From contig NZ_NRRG01000005.1 in the NCBI RefSeq assembly GCF_016583575.1, forward strand, positions 62,001-126,000: DNA of 64,000 nucleotides. The letters are read 5' to 3'. The DNA is from Thiocystis violacea (GTDB lineage Bacteria > Pseudomonadota > Gammaproteobacteria > Chromatiales > Chromatiaceae). The position numbers were made by a program, and so were the translations under genes. This document shows, piece after piece, positions 38,428 through 47,601 of the stretch. How positions within the stretch are numbered: the first letter of the stretch is position 1; each line of letters starts with the position of its first letter. The notes beneath the pieces were generated by a model. The model was not told where the DNA came from, ran no database searches, and saw only the letters and a program-made list of their open reading frames with translations.

Positions 38428-38596
38428 GATGGGTAGAGCGAAGCGAAACCCATCCTGTACGCTCCGAGTCCGAGGATGCGCACGCGAGGCTTGGCCCATC
38501 CTTGTATCCTGAGCCTCGGGGCCTGGAGGATGGGTACGCCCGGCCAGCCTCATCGCCAGACTCGGCCTATTTCCACGGGCTTTACCCATCCTACAC
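38424..38596. repeat. Composite GTAGGATGGG repeat between tldD and pmbA
   Basis: It begins GTAGGATGGGTAGAGCG at 38424 with the first palindrome closing at CCCATCC, then TGTACGCTCCGAG, then GGCCCATCCTTGTAT and GCCTCGGGG, and ends TTTACCCATCCTAC near 38594. The outermost bases GTAGGAT and ATCCTAC make the whole unit a large imperfect inverted repeat. It supplies the tldD stop codon. Confidence 0.85.
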
Positions 38597-38620
38597 ACCG
38601 TTCACTGTTCAAGAGCATCC

Positions 38621-39970
38621 ATGCCCATCCTGACGACCGAGGACACCGCCGAGCGCCTGGCTCGGCTGCAACAGATCATCGACGACCTGCTCAAGGAGGC
38701 CAAGCGCCAGGGCGCGAGCGACGCCGAGGCGTCGGTCGGCGGCAGCGCCGGTCTTGAGGTTGCCGTGCGGCTCGGCGAGGTCGAGACCGTCGAGCATACG
38801 CGCGACAACGGATTGGGCGTGACCGTCTACTTCGGTCATCGCAAGGGCTCCGCCAGCACCTCGGATCTCAGCCCTGGTGCCGTGCGCGACGCCGTCCGGG
38901 CCGCCTGCGCCATCGCCGAGCATACCCAGGACGATCCCTGCGCCCATCTGGCCGAGGCCGAACTGATGGCGACAGAGATCCCGGACCTGGATCTCTGTCA
39001 CCCCTGGTTGGTCGACGTCGAGCAGGCGATCGAGCTGGCTGTCGCCTGCGAGGACGCCGCCCGCGCCTTCGATCCGCGCATCGTCAATTCCGAGGGGGCC
39101 AGCCTCTCGACCCATCTCGGCATCAATGTCGCCGGCAACAGCCGGGGGTTTCTCTGTGGCTATCCGACCACGCGCCACAGTCTCAACTGCGCCGTGATCG
39201 GGCAGGACGGGGACATGATGCAGCGCGATTACTGGTGGACCACCGCGCGCGCGGCGTCCGATCTGGACTCGGCCCGGTCGGTCGGCGAGCGGGCCGCCGA
39301 GCGGACCGTCTCGCGGTTGGGCGCCTGTCGGCTCGGCACGCGGGAGGCGCCGGTGCTCTTCCGGGCCGAGGTGGCGGCCGGGCTCTTGCGCAGTCTCGTC
39401 TCGGCGATCACGGGCTCCAGCATCTATCGTCGCTCCAGCTTCCTGCTCGATCATCTGGGTGAGCGCATTTTCCCCGCATTCGTGCGGATCCACGAGGAGC
39501 CCCGTCTCTTGCGCGGGCTCTCCAGCGCGCCCTACGACGGCGATGGCGTGGCCACGCGCGCCAAGGATCTGGTCAGGGATGGCGTGCTCCAGACCTATAT
39601 CCTGGACACCTACTCGGGCTGTCGTCTCGGCCTGCCGACCACCGGCAACGCCGGCGGCGTGCGCAATCTGCGCATCGAGATGGGCGAGCTGGACCGCGCG
39701 GGCCTGATGCGCGAGATGGGAACCGGTCTGCTGGTCACCGAACTCATGGGACACGGCGTCAACGCGGTCACCGGCGATTATTCGCGCGGGGCGGCGGGCT
39801 TCTGGATCGAGAACGGCGAGATCCAGTATCCGGTCGAGGAGATCACCATCGCCGGCAATCTCAAGAAGATGTTCGCCGGACTGGTGGCGGTCGGCAACGA
39901 CTGCGATTTCCCCGGCGGCACCCGTACCGGCTCCTGGTTGATCGATCGCATGACGATCGCCGGGGAGTAG
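38621..39970 (+). CDS. pmbA: Metalloprotease subunit PmbA (TldE)
   Basis: A 449-residue protein of the TldD/PmbA family without the HExxxH motif, as expected for the PmbA subunit. Diagnostic blocks are 'GLGVTVYFGHRKGSASTSD', 'SSFLLDHLGERIFP' and 'VTGDYSRGAAGFWIENGEIQYPVEE'. It forms the heterodimeric protease with TldD. It is convergent with the hybrid histidine kinase; the stop codons are two bases apart. Confidence 0.95.
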   Translation: MPILTTEDTAERLARLQQIIDDLLKEAKRQGASDAEASVGGSAGLEVAVRLGEVETVEHTRDNGLGVTVYFGHRKGSASTSDLSPGAVRDAVRAACAIAEHTQDDPCAHLAEAELMATEIPDLDLCHPWLVDVEQAIELAVACEDAARAFDPRIVNSEGASLSTHLGINVAGNSRGFLCGYPTTRHSLNCAVIGQDGDMMQRDYWWTTARAASDLDSARSVGERAAERTVSRLGACRLGTREAPVLFRAEVAAGLLRSLVSAITGSSIYRRSSFLLDHLGERIFPAFVRIHEEPRLLRGLSSAPYDGDGVATRAKDLVRDGVLQTYILDTYSGCRLGLPTTGNAGGVRNLRIEMGELDRAGLMREMGTGLLVTELMGHGVNAVTGDYSRGAAGFWIENGEIQYPVEEITIAGNLKKMFAGLVAVGNDCDFPGGTRTGSWLIDRMTIAGE

Positions 39971-39972
39971 GG

Positions 39973-42900
39973 TCAGTTATCAGTTGTCGGGGGCGGCAGC
40001 CAGCGCAGCAGCCTTTCGTAGAGCCGGTCCGGGTCCACCGGCTTGCCGATGTGGTCGCACATGCCGGCTTCCGCGCAGGCTTGCCGGTCATCCTCGAAGA
40101 CGTTCGCGGTCATGGCCAGAATCGGGATCCGCTCCCGTCCTGGCAGCGCATGGATGGCCCGCGCCGCCTCCAGTCCGTTCATCAAGGGCATCTGTAGATC
40201 CATCAGGATGAGGTCGTAGGGGTGGTGGCGAGCCATCTCCAGCGCCATGCGGCCATCATCGGCGACATCCACGCGCAGCCCGGTTTCCTGGAGCAACTCC
40301 AGGGCGACTTCCTGGTTGATCGGATTGTCCTCCGCCAGGAGCAGATGACAGCCCCGATAGTGCGCCAGTCGTCTGAAGTTGGCCTCGGCCGTCGCCGTCT
40401 CCTCGGTCGGATCCTGATCCGGCGAACGCGGCGATTCCGCGGGCTCCAGCGGAACCTCGAACCAGAAGCGGCTCCCCCGGCCAAGCTCGCTTTCCAGGTC
40501 GATGCGACCGCCCATGAGACTCACCAGGTGGCGGCTGATCACCAGCCCCAGGCCGGTGCCGCCGTAGCGCCGGGTGGTGGAGTTGTCGGCCTGCTCGAAC
40601 GCCTGGAAGAGTCGTGTCCGTTGCTCGGCGCCGAGACCGATGCCGGTATCGCTCACCTGGAAACGCACCCAGATCCGATCACCCGGCGCATCGAGCCGTC
40701 GCGCGCTGATCTCCACCAGGCCCTGGTCGGTGAATTTCACCGCGTTGCCCACCAGGTTCAGCAGCACCTGGCGCAGCCGCAGCTCGTCGCCGCGCAGGCG
40801 TCGCGGCAGTTCCGCGTCCAGGTCGAACCTCAGTCGCAGACGTTTTTCCCTGGCCTTCACGGAGGTCAGGCCGTACAGGCTCGCGAAGGTCTGCTCGGGC
40901 TCGAAGTCGACGTTGGCCAGCGTCAGTTTGCCGGACTCGATCTTGGCGATGTCGAGGATGTCATTGATGATCGCGAGCAGGTGCTGGGCGGCGCCAGCCA
41001 CCTTGTCGAGCTGCTCGCGTTGGCGCGGCTCTCCGCTGTCGCGGCGCAACAGATGGGTGAGCCCCAGGATGGCGTTCATCGGGGTGCGGATTTCGTGGCT
41101 CATGTTGGCGAGGAAGGTGCTCTTGGCCTGGCTCGCGGCCTCCGCTTCCTCCTTGGCGGCTTCCAGCTCGGCGGTGCGCTCGCGGACCAGCTCCTCCAGA
41201 TGGCGGCGATGACGCTCCAGTTCGGCCTCGGCCTGCTTGCGCTCGCTGATGTCTTGCAGCGTGCCCATGACATAGTCGACACGGCCGGTCGCGTCCTGGT
41301 GAGGGTAACCCCGCAGCTCGGTCCATTTGATCTGGCCGGAGCGGGCGCCGAGCACCTGGACCTGGATACCGAAGGGTTTTCCTGTTTCCAGGGTACGGGC
41401 GAGGTTTTCCGTCACCCGCGCGCGTGAGTCCGGCGGATAACAGTCAAGGGCGGTGTCGAGGTCGGGCTGGAAATCCAAGGGCATCTCGGTGATCTGGTAG
41501 ACGCCCTCGGTCCACATCACGGTATTGAGCACCGGGTCCGCGCGCCAGCCGCCCAACTGGCCGATCCGCTGGCTCTGGAGCAGGAAGAATTCGCTCTCGC
41601 GCAAACGCCCCTCGGCCAGCTTGCGGGCGGTGATGTCCTGATGCAGACAGAAGAGATAACGGTTGCCGGCCCACTCCACGCCGGTCACGCTCACCTCGAC
41701 ATCGTATTGGGTCTTGTCCTTGCGCCGGTGCCGGGTCTCGATGATCCGATGCCGGGTGCCGAGGTTGATTAGTAGATCATCGAGTTCCTCGGGCGTCATC
41801 TGGATGTCCCAGTCCCAGACGCGCAGCCGCGCCAGCTCATCCGGCGGGTAGCCAAGCATCCGCGCGAAGGCGGGGTTGAACTCGTCCAGTCTTCCGTCCG
41901 GACGCAGCAGGGCGATGCCGTCGCGGGTTTGCTCGAACAGGATCCGGCGGCGTTCCGCCTCGTCCAGCAGGGCTTGATGGGCTTTCAGCCGCTCGCTGAT
42001 ATCCCGGCTCACCCCGAACAGGGCCGGGGCGGCGTTCCACTGACCGAGGACGACCCTGGTCTCGACCGGAATCAGCCGGCCATCGGAGGCTTGCAGCGGC
42101 ACGGGGCAGTAATCCAGGCGTCCCGCCAGCATTTCGGAGACGATTCGGCCGGCTTCGTCGCGTCGCTCGGGAGGATGTACCTCGAGTACGCTTTTTCCGA
42201 TCAGTTGGCTCTCCCTGTAGCCCAGACGTTCCACGACCACCCGGTTGACCCGCTGGATGACGCCGGTCTCGTCCAGCACGAAGAGGAAGTCGTCGATGGT
42301 GTCGAAAAAGGCGCGAAAATTGGCCTCGCTGTCCTGAAGCCGCCGTTCGGTGCGCTTACGCTCGCTCATGTCGACATGGGTGCCGACCAGTCGCCGCGGC
42401 GTGACCACATGACCCCGACGGTTCCGGGCCAGGGTCGCTCGGGAGAGGATGTCCACCCAGTGACCATCCTTGTGACGCATGCGGAATTCGATCTCGAATT
42501 TCTCGCGGCGCCCGGCGATATAGTCGGCGGCCAGGGCGAGCGCCCGTGCCCGGTCATCCGGGTGCGTCAGCATCGACCAGGTCTCCAGAACCTCCGGGAA
42601 ATCGCCTGGGGCATGGCCGAGCATGCCGAGACAGCGCTGGGAGTAATAGACGGCGTTGGTTTCCAGATTCCAGTCCCAGAAACCGTCGTTGGCCCCCTGG
42701 AGCGCGTAGGATAGCCGTTCCTCGCTGACACGCAGGGCCGCCTCGGTCTGTTTGCGCTCGCGGATGTCGAGGCCGGTGCCGACCAGCACGGGCTGTCCAT
42801 CGAGCTCGATGCGGTTGCCGGTGAACAGGAAGGGCGTTCGCCGACCGCTTTTGGCGACCAGATCCGCCTCGATCGAGCCTTGGCCCTGCTCGAAGACCTC

Positions 42901-43224
42901 GCGGATACGCTCGGCGAGCCTCGGCCGGGTGGCCTCATCGAAGAGTTCGAAGGCGTCGAAACCCGCCAATTCGGCCTGGCCACGCTCGCTGACCTGCTCT
43001 AAATGCCGGTTCCAGAACAGGATCCGTCCGGTTTTATCGAGGGCATAGAAAATTCCGGGAATCGACTCCACGATGAGTTCCCGGAAGGCGCGCTCCCGCC
43101 GGATTTCTTCCCGCAAGGCTTCCGGATCATCGCGTCCCTTGGCTCGCGGCGGCACGGCGGCCGGCTCGTGCCTCGTCTGGTTGCGCCGGAAGGGGAGGAA
43201 GGGGTTGTTCTGGTCGCTGATCAT
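39973..43224 (-). CDS. Multi-PAS hybrid sensor histidine kinase with receiver
   Basis: About 1083 residues, with no membrane segment visible. Five PAS/PAC units in tandem span about residues 45-670 (repeated endings of the type 'DIRERKQTE', 'DMSERKRTE', 'DISERLKAH', 'DITARKLAE', 'DISERKQAE'). A short coiled coil precedes the HisKA domain, with phospho-His in [12 protein letters not shown]. The HATPase follows ([13 protein letters not shown]), and a C-terminal receiver has its Asp in [14 protein letters not shown] cytoplasmic sensor, possibly of redox state or small ligands. The ATG at 43224 is chosen; a TTG at 43299 would add 25 residues. No separate regulator gene is adjacent. Confidence 0.9.
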   Translation of the reverse strand: MISDQNNPFLPFRRNQTRHEPAAVPPRAKGRDDPEALREEIRRERAFRELIVESIPGIFYALDKTGRILFWNRHLEQVSERGQAELAGFDAFELFDEATRPRLAERIREVFEQGQGSIEADLVAKSGRRTPFLFTGNRIELDGQPVLVGTGLDIRERKQTEAALRVSEERLSYALQGANDGFWDWNLETNAVYYSQRCLGMLGHAPGDFPEVLETWSMLTHPDDRARALALAADYIAGRREKFEIEFRMRHKDGHWVDILSRATLARNRRGHVVTPRRLVGTHVDMSERKRTERRLQDSEANFRAFFDTIDDFLFVLDETGVIQRVNRVVVERLGYRESQLIGKSVLEVHPPERRDEAGRIVSEMLAGRLDYCPVPLQASDGRLIPVETRVVLGQWNAAPALFGVSRDISERLKAHQALLDEAERRRILFEQTRDGIALLRPDGRLDEFNPAFARMLGYPPDELARLRVWDWDIQMTPEELDDLLINLGTRHRIIETRHRRKDKTQYDVEVSVTGVEWAGNRYLFCLHQDITARKLAEGRLRESEFFLLQSQRIGQLGGWRADPVLNTVMWTEGVYQITEMPLDFQPDLDTALDCYPPDSRARVTENLARTLETGKPFGIQVQVLGARSGQIKWTELRGYPHQDATGRVDYVMGTLQDISERKQAEAELERHRRHLEELVRERTAELEAAKEEAEAASQAKSTFLANMSHEIRTPMNAILGLTHLLRRDSGEPRQREQLDKVAGAAQHLLAIINDILDIAKIESGKLTLANVDFEPEQTFASLYGLTSVKAREKRLRLRFDLDAELPRRLRGDELRLRQVLLNLVGNAVKFTDQGLVEISARRLDAPGDRIWVRFQVSDTGIGLGAEQRTRLFQAFEQADNSTTRRYGGTGLGLVISRHLVSLMGGRIDLESELGRGSRFWFEVPLEPAESPRSPDQDPTEETATAEANFRRLAHYRGCHLLLAEDNPINQEVALELLQETGLRVDVADDGRMALEMARHHPYDLILMDLQMPLMNGLEAARAIHALPGRERIPILAMTANVFEDDRQACAEAGMCDHIGKPVDPDRLYERLLRWLPPPTTDN

Positions 43225-43534
43225 GGTGTCTGTGACGATGGCGCGTGAGTCGCGGTTGCTTGAAGGCGCGATCGATCGCCCTGGGCCACCGCGTTTCAAG
43301 GGCTGAAATTATCATAGGCATCGAGAGGATGGCCGGAAATCGGTCATGGAATAGTCACCGGGAAGGTACGGGGCGTGGTTGTCGATGAGCCTGTGATGGA
43401 CAAGGACTCCGGCCTTGGCCGGCGCCTTCCCCTTGAGCTGTTCATTTTTGGCTTCACTATTGGACGAAACATGGACGCGCTACCCCTGTTTCGGGGATGG
43501 CGGTCGACGGATCAATCGCGAGGACGGTTAAGCC
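43225..43534. other. Divergent intergenic region
   Basis: About 310 bases between the hybrid kinase and the FAD oxidoreductase operon, which are divergent. Promoters for both must lie here. I see no RNA gene or repeat-family copy; only a short GC-rich palindrome (GGCCTTGGCC near 43412) stands out. Confidence 0.5.
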
Positions 43535-44881
43535 ATGGCGTTGGAACGAATCGGGGTGGTTGGCGGGGGGATCGGAGGACTGGGCGCGGCCTGGCTCCTG
43601 GATGGCCGATACGAGGTGACGCTGCTGGAGCGTAACGACTACGTGGGAGGGCACACGCACACCCTCGATGTGGAGGGCGCGCTGGGTCGGTCTCCGGTCG
43701 ACACGGGATTCATGGTCTTCAACCGGCGCAACTATCCGCTGCTGTGCGCCCTGTTCGCGCATCTGGGGGTCGAGTCCTATCCAACCGAGATGTCCTTCGC
43801 GGCCAGTCTGGACGGCGGGCGGGTCGAGTATGCGGGCACCAATCTGAACACCCTTTTCGGTCAGCGGAGCCATCTGCTTGACTGGCGCTTCATGCGCCTG
43901 CTGCTGGAGATTCCGCGCTTCAATAAGGCGGCCAAGTCCTTCCTGGACAATCCCGAGGGCGATCCGAGCCTGGGCGAGTTCCTGAGACTCGGTGGCTATT
44001 CCGAGCGCTTCGCGACCCAGTATCTGCTGCCGATGGCGGCGGCCATCTGGTCCTGTCCGACCCAGGACATGCGCGCCTTTCCCTTCCGTTCCTTCGCGCG
44101 CTTCTTCGCCAATCATGGCTTGCTGGATCTGGCCGATCGGCCCCAGTGGGAAACCGTGCGTGGCGGCAGCCGCGCCTATGTGGAACGGCTCCTGAGCCAA
44201 TTCCGGGGCCAGTACCGCACCAACGCGCGGGTAACCTCGGTGCGCCGGAGCGACCGGGGTGTCGAGGTCGATCTGGCCGACGGCGAACGTCTGACCTTCG
44301 ATGCCCTGGTCATGGGCTGCCACGCTGACGAGACCCTGGCCCTGATCGAGTCCCCGAGCGACACCGAGCGCGAACTGCTCGGGAGCTTTCCCTACCGGAG
44401 CAACCGGGTCTATCTGCACTCCGACACGACGCTCATGCCGAAACGGCGCCGCGTCTGGGCCTCCTGGAACTATCTCCAGCAACCGGGCGAGGATCCGACG
44501 CGACCCGTGACCGTCACCTATTGGATGAACAGCCTCCAGGACCTCCCGGCCGAGCCTAATGTCTTCGTGAGTCTCAATCCCCAGGAGCCGCCCCGACCCG
44601 AGACCATCCTGGCCGAGCTCGACTACGATCATCCGATGTTCGATGCACGCGCGCTCGCGGCGCAGCGGCGGATGGGCGAGATCCAGGGGCGCGATCGTCT
44701 CTGGTTCAGTGGCGCCTGGATGGGCTATGGCTTCCATGAGGACGGGCTGAGATCCGCCGTCGAGGTGGCGCGCGGACTGGGCGTGGATCCACCCTGGGCG
44801 ACGAGCGCCGCCGAGACGCGCGCGCCGCGACCCGAGTCGGCCAGGGCGCCGACGGTGCTCGCCGGGGTGGCTGGATCATGA
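43535..44881 (+). CDS. FAD-dependent amine-oxidase-like oxidoreductase
   Basis: A 448-residue flavoprotein. The N-terminal dinucleotide-binding motif is GVVGGGIGGLGAAWLL, followed by 'VTLLERNDYVGGHTHTLD', and near the C-terminus 'LWFSGAWMGYGFHEDGLRSA'. It belongs to the NAD(P)/FAD proteins found with DUF1365 and cyclopropane-synthase-like genes. Such trios occur in singlet-oxygen or light-stress regulons of other phototrophs and act on membrane fatty acids (family knowledge; regulation not shown here). It overlaps DUF1365 by four bases. Confidence 0.87.
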   Translation: MALERIGVVGGGIGGLGAAWLLDGRYEVTLLERNDYVGGHTHTLDVEGALGRSPVDTGFMVFNRRNYPLLCALFAHLGVESYPTEMSFAASLDGGRVEYAGTNLNTLFGQRSHLLDWRFMRLLLEIPRFNKAAKSFLDNPEGDPSLGEFLRLGGYSERFATQYLLPMAAAIWSCPTQDMRAFPFRSFARFFANHGLLDLADRPQWETVRGGSRAYVERLLSQFRGQYRTNARVTSVRRSDRGVEVDLADGERLTFDALVMGCHADETLALIESPSDTERELLGSFPYRSNRVYLHSDTTLMPKRRRVWASWNYLQQPGEDPTRPVTVTYWMNSLQDLPAEPNVFVSLNPQEPPRPETILAELDYDHPMFDARALAAQRRMGEIQGRDRLWFSGAWMGYGFHEDGLRSAVEVARGLGVDPPWATSAAETRAPRPESARAPTVLAGVAGS

Positions 44882-45645
44882 CCAGCCCAGCCGCCCAGCT
44901 CCTGTTCGGCGACGTCATGCACCGCCGGCTCTTCCCGGTGCGCTACCGTTTCGCCTATCGGATTTTCAGCCTGCTGGTGGATGTGGAGCGGGTCGATGAG
45001 GTCGCGGCCTCGTGCCGATTCTTCTCCCACAACCGTTTCAACCTTTTCTCGTTTCATGAGCGGGATCATGGTCCCCGCGATGGCGGGCCACTGAAGCCCT
45101 GGCTGCTGGATCGGTTGCGCCGACTCGGGCAAGACTTCGACATCGACCGGGTGGAGCTTCAGAGCTTTCCAAGGGTCCTGGGGCATGTCTTCAACCCGCT
45201 GAGCGTCTGGACCTGCTTCAATCCCGAGGGCGAGCCGCTCGCGGTGCTCTGCGAGGTCAACAACACCTTCGGCGAGGCCCACGGCTATCTGCTTCACGAG
45301 CATGGCGCCGCCCTGTCCTGGCCGATCCGCCAGACCCATGCCAAGGAGTTCCATGTCTCGCCCTTCGTCGACATGAACGCCGACTACCATTTCCGCTTCT
45401 CGCGCGTTGGGGGGCGACAGGGCATCGTCATCCGCGAATATCAGGACGACGCCCTGATGCTGGTGGCCGTCCAGAACGAGTCGGTACAGCCCATGTCCGA
45501 CGCCAACCTGCTGCGGGCGGCCTTCGCCTATCCCTTCCTGACCCTCAAGGTGGTCGTCATGATCCATTGGCAGGCCCTGCGGATCTGGCTGCGCGGCGGG
45601 GTCTACTACCCGAAACCGGCGCCCCCCATAGAGGAGATAAGCTGA
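44878..45645 (+). CDS. DUF1365 protein
   Basis: A 255-residue protein with the DUF1365 signatures 'LLFGDVMHRRLFPVRYRFAYRIF', 'FPRVLGHVFNPLSVW', 'HAKEFHVSPFVDMNADYHFR' and a hydrophobic C-terminal segment 'MIHWQALRIWLRGGVYY'. The family is consistently located between an FAD oxidoreductase and a CFA-type methyltransferase and is thought to take part in fatty-acid modification. ATGA overlap upstream and TGATG overlap downstream indicate a tightly coupled operon. Confidence 0.88.
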   Translation: MTSPAAQLLFGDVMHRRLFPVRYRFAYRIFSLLVDVERVDEVAASCRFFSHNRFNLFSFHERDHGPRDGGPLKPWLLDRLRRLGQDFDIDRVELQSFPRVLGHVFNPLSVWTCFNPEGEPLAVLCEVNNTFGEAHGYLLHEHGAALSWPIRQTHAKEFHVSPFVDMNADYHFRFSRVGGRQGIVIREYQDDALMLVAVQNESVQPMSDANLLRAAFAYPFLTLKVVVMIHWQALRIWLRGGVYYPKPAPPIEEIS

Positions 45646-46871
45646 TGTCCGCGGAGGAATTGCTCGATGCGCCCGCGCCGAGCGGGCCTGGCTGGCCCGC
45701 TCGGCTGATTGGCGGTTTTTGTCGCGATCTGGCCTTCGGCCAGCTCAGGATCCGGTTTCAGGGTGGCGAGTCGGCGCTCTATCGCGGCCGTTTCGAGGGC
45801 GGATCCGGCGTCCTTGAGATCCGGCGTCCCTTCAAGATGGCGTTCAAACTCCTGGCGCGCGGCGAGATCGGCTTCGGCGAGGCCTATGTCGAGGGCGACT
45901 GGGACACGCCGGATCTTCCCGCGCTGCTGGAGGTGCTGCTCGACAACGAGGAGCATCTCTCCGGCGGTTTCAGCGGGATGCGCTGGTCGCGCCTGCTGGA
46001 TCGGCTGTCGCATCGGCGTCGGGATAATCACAGGCTCAACAGCCGGCGCAACATCGCCAAGCACTACGATCTGGGCAACGCCTTCTATCGGCGCTGGCTC
46101 GACGCCAGCATGACCTATTCCTCCGCCCTCTTCGCGGACCGGGAGCGCGAGCCGCTGGAGAGCGCGCAGCAACGCAAGTACGAGCGCCTGCTGGACGCGC
46201 TCGGGGCCAAGCCGGGAGAACACATCCTGGAAGTCGGCTGCGGCTGGGGCGGTTTCGCCGAGGTCGCGGCGCGCCGTGGGTTGCGCGTCACCGGCGTCAC
46301 CCTCTCGCGCGAGCAGTTGGACTACGCCCGAGGGCGCATGGAGGCGGCGGGCTTGTCGGACCGGGTCGAATTGCGTTTGCAGGACTATCGAGACATTCAG
46401 GGCCAGTTCGATCACGCCGTCTCCATCGAGATGATGGAAGCGGTCGGCGAGGTCTACTGGCCGACCTATTACGGCGCCCTGAAACGCCTGGTCCGGCCGG
46501 GCGGACGCATCGCGCTCCAGGTCATCACCATCGGCGACGATCTCTTCGAGCGCTATCGGCGCACACCGGATTTCGTCCAGCTCTATATCTTTCCGGGTGG
46601 CATGTTGCCCTCTCCCGAGCGGATGGAGGGTTTGGCCAGGGACGCCGGCCTCGTCGTTCGCCAAAGCCACTGGTTCGGAGACGATTACGCCGAGACCCTG
46701 CGTCGCTGGCGCCGGAGCTTCCACGCCGTCGCCGAGGAAATCGACAGGCTCGGCTACGACGCCCGGTTCCGGCGACTCTGGGATTACTATCTGGCTTACT
46801 GCGAGACCGGCTTCAAGACGGGCAGCATTGATCTGTTGCAGACTTTGTTGGAGGTTCCGGAGGCTGCTTGA
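45645..46871 (+). CDS. Cyclopropane-fatty-acyl-phospholipid synthase family methyltransferase
   Basis: A 408-residue protein with the CFA synthase layout. The N-terminal lipid-interacting region has 'EIGFGEAYVEGDWDTPDL', followed by 'RRNIAKHYDLGNAFYRRWLD'. The SAM site is 'ILEVGCGWGGFAEVAA', then 'SIEMMEAVGEVYWPTYY' and 'QSHWFGDDYAETLRRW'. It transfers a methyl or methylene group to unsaturated acyl chains. In three-gene sets like this one the product may be a methylated or further oxidised acyl chain rather than a simple cyclopropane. GAGGAG lies eight bases upstream of the start. Confidence 0.9.
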   Translation: MSAEELLDAPAPSGPGWPARLIGGFCRDLAFGQLRIRFQGGESALYRGRFEGGSGVLEIRRPFKMAFKLLARGEIGFGEAYVEGDWDTPDLPALLEVLLDNEEHLSGGFSGMRWSRLLDRLSHRRRDNHRLNSRRNIAKHYDLGNAFYRRWLDASMTYSSALFADREREPLESAQQRKYERLLDALGAKPGEHILEVGCGWGGFAEVAARRGLRVTGVTLSREQLDYARGRMEAAGLSDRVELRLQDYRDIQGQFDHAVSIEMMEAVGEVYWPTYYGALKRLVRPGGRIALQVITIGDDLFERYRRTPDFVQLYIFPGGMLPSPERMEGLARDAGLVVRQSHWFGDDYAETLRRWRRSFHAVAEEIDRLGYDARFRRLWDYYLAYCETGFKTGSIDLLQTLLEVPEAA

Positions 46872-46899
46872 CCGAGTTGTCCTCGTGCGGTGCCGGCTT

Positions 46900-46925
46900 G
46901 TTATCATGGTAACGAACAGGTTACC
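46900..46925. promoter_or_regulatory. Overlapping palindromes upstream of the RelE-like operon (candidate operator)
   Basis: GTTA-TCATGG-TAAC (46900-46913) and GGTAAC-GAACAG-GTTACC (46908-46925) share the GGTAAC arm and end seven bases before the toxin start codon. Paired palindromes in this position are typical binding sites for the antitoxin's helix-turn-helix, which would autoregulate the operon. Confidence 0.6.
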
Positions 46926-46932
46926 TTGACGC

Positions 46933-47262
46933 ATGATCGAGATCGTCCAGTACGAGACCAGGGAAGGTCGTTGTCCATTCGCTGACTGGTTCGATGAACT
47001 TGACGCCCAAACCGCGGCCAGGATTCGTACCGTCATTGCCCGGATCGAGACCGGAAATCAAGGGGATGTGAAGCCGGTTGGCGAGGGTGTTTCCGAACGC
47101 CGGATCGACGTCGGTCCTGGATATCGGATCTATTTCGGTCAGGATGGTCGCAGGCTTCTGATACTTTTGGTGGGTGGTACGAAGAAACGCCAGCCGCGCG
47201 ATATCGAGCTGGCCAAGATGTATTGGCGCGACTACAAAAACCGAAAACAGGCAGGAGACTGA
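46933..47262 (+). CDS. RelE/HigB-like toxin (phage Gp49 family)
   Basis: A 109-residue protein with the addiction-module killer pattern 'FADWFDELDAQTAARIRTVIARIETGNQGDVKPVGEGVSE', then 'RIDVGPGYRIYFGQDGRRLLILLVGGTKKRQ' and 'DIELAKMYWRDYK'. The conserved Arg/Lys/Tyr residues fit an mRNA interferase. The toxin-first order and a four-base gap to the antitoxin match HigBA-type modules. It appears intact, in contrast to the two broken vapC genes in the window. Confidence 0.87.
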   Translation: MIEIVQYETREGRCPFADWFDELDAQTAARIRTVIARIETGNQGDVKPVGEGVSERRIDVGPGYRIYFGQDGRRLLILLVGGTKKRQPRDIELAKMYWRDYKNRKQAGD

Positions 47263-47266
47263 GCGG

Positions 47267-47590
47267 ATGGCGCTGACGAGGGACTTCAAGGATACGATTA
47301 AGGCTCGCGCCGAGCGCGATCCGGAGTTTCGTATTGCCCTGCTTCAGGAATCCCTTGAGGCCTTTCTGAGCGCGGACATCGAGACCGGCAAGGTGCTGTT
47401 GCGTGACTATGTGAACGCGACTCTCGGCTTCGAACAGCTTGGCGTACAACTTCACAAGAGTCCCAAAAGCTTGATGCGGATGCTCAGCCATCAGGGCAAT
47501 CCGCGCGCGGATAATCTCTTCGCCGTTGTCGCGCATCTGAAGGCCCGCGAAGGGATCTCCTTCAGCGTTCGTCGTTCGGCGAATTCCTAG
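47267..47590 (+). CDS. HigA-type antitoxin with helix-turn-helix
   Basis: A 107-residue protein: 'TLGFEQLGVQLHKSPKSLMRMLSHQGNPRADNLFAVVAHL' is a Cro/C1-type helix-turn-helix, preceded by a helical region (FRIALLQESLEAFLSADIETGKVLL) that would contact the toxin. AGGAG lies upstream of the ATG at 47267. It would neutralise the preceding toxin and bind the palindromes upstream of the operon. Confidence 0.87.
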   Translation: MALTRDFKDTIKARAERDPEFRIALLQESLEAFLSADIETGKVLLRDYVNATLGFEQLGVQLHKSPKSLMRMLSHQGNPRADNLFAVVAHLKAREGISFSVRRSANS

Positions 47591-47601
47591 GCGAATCCAA
47601 A

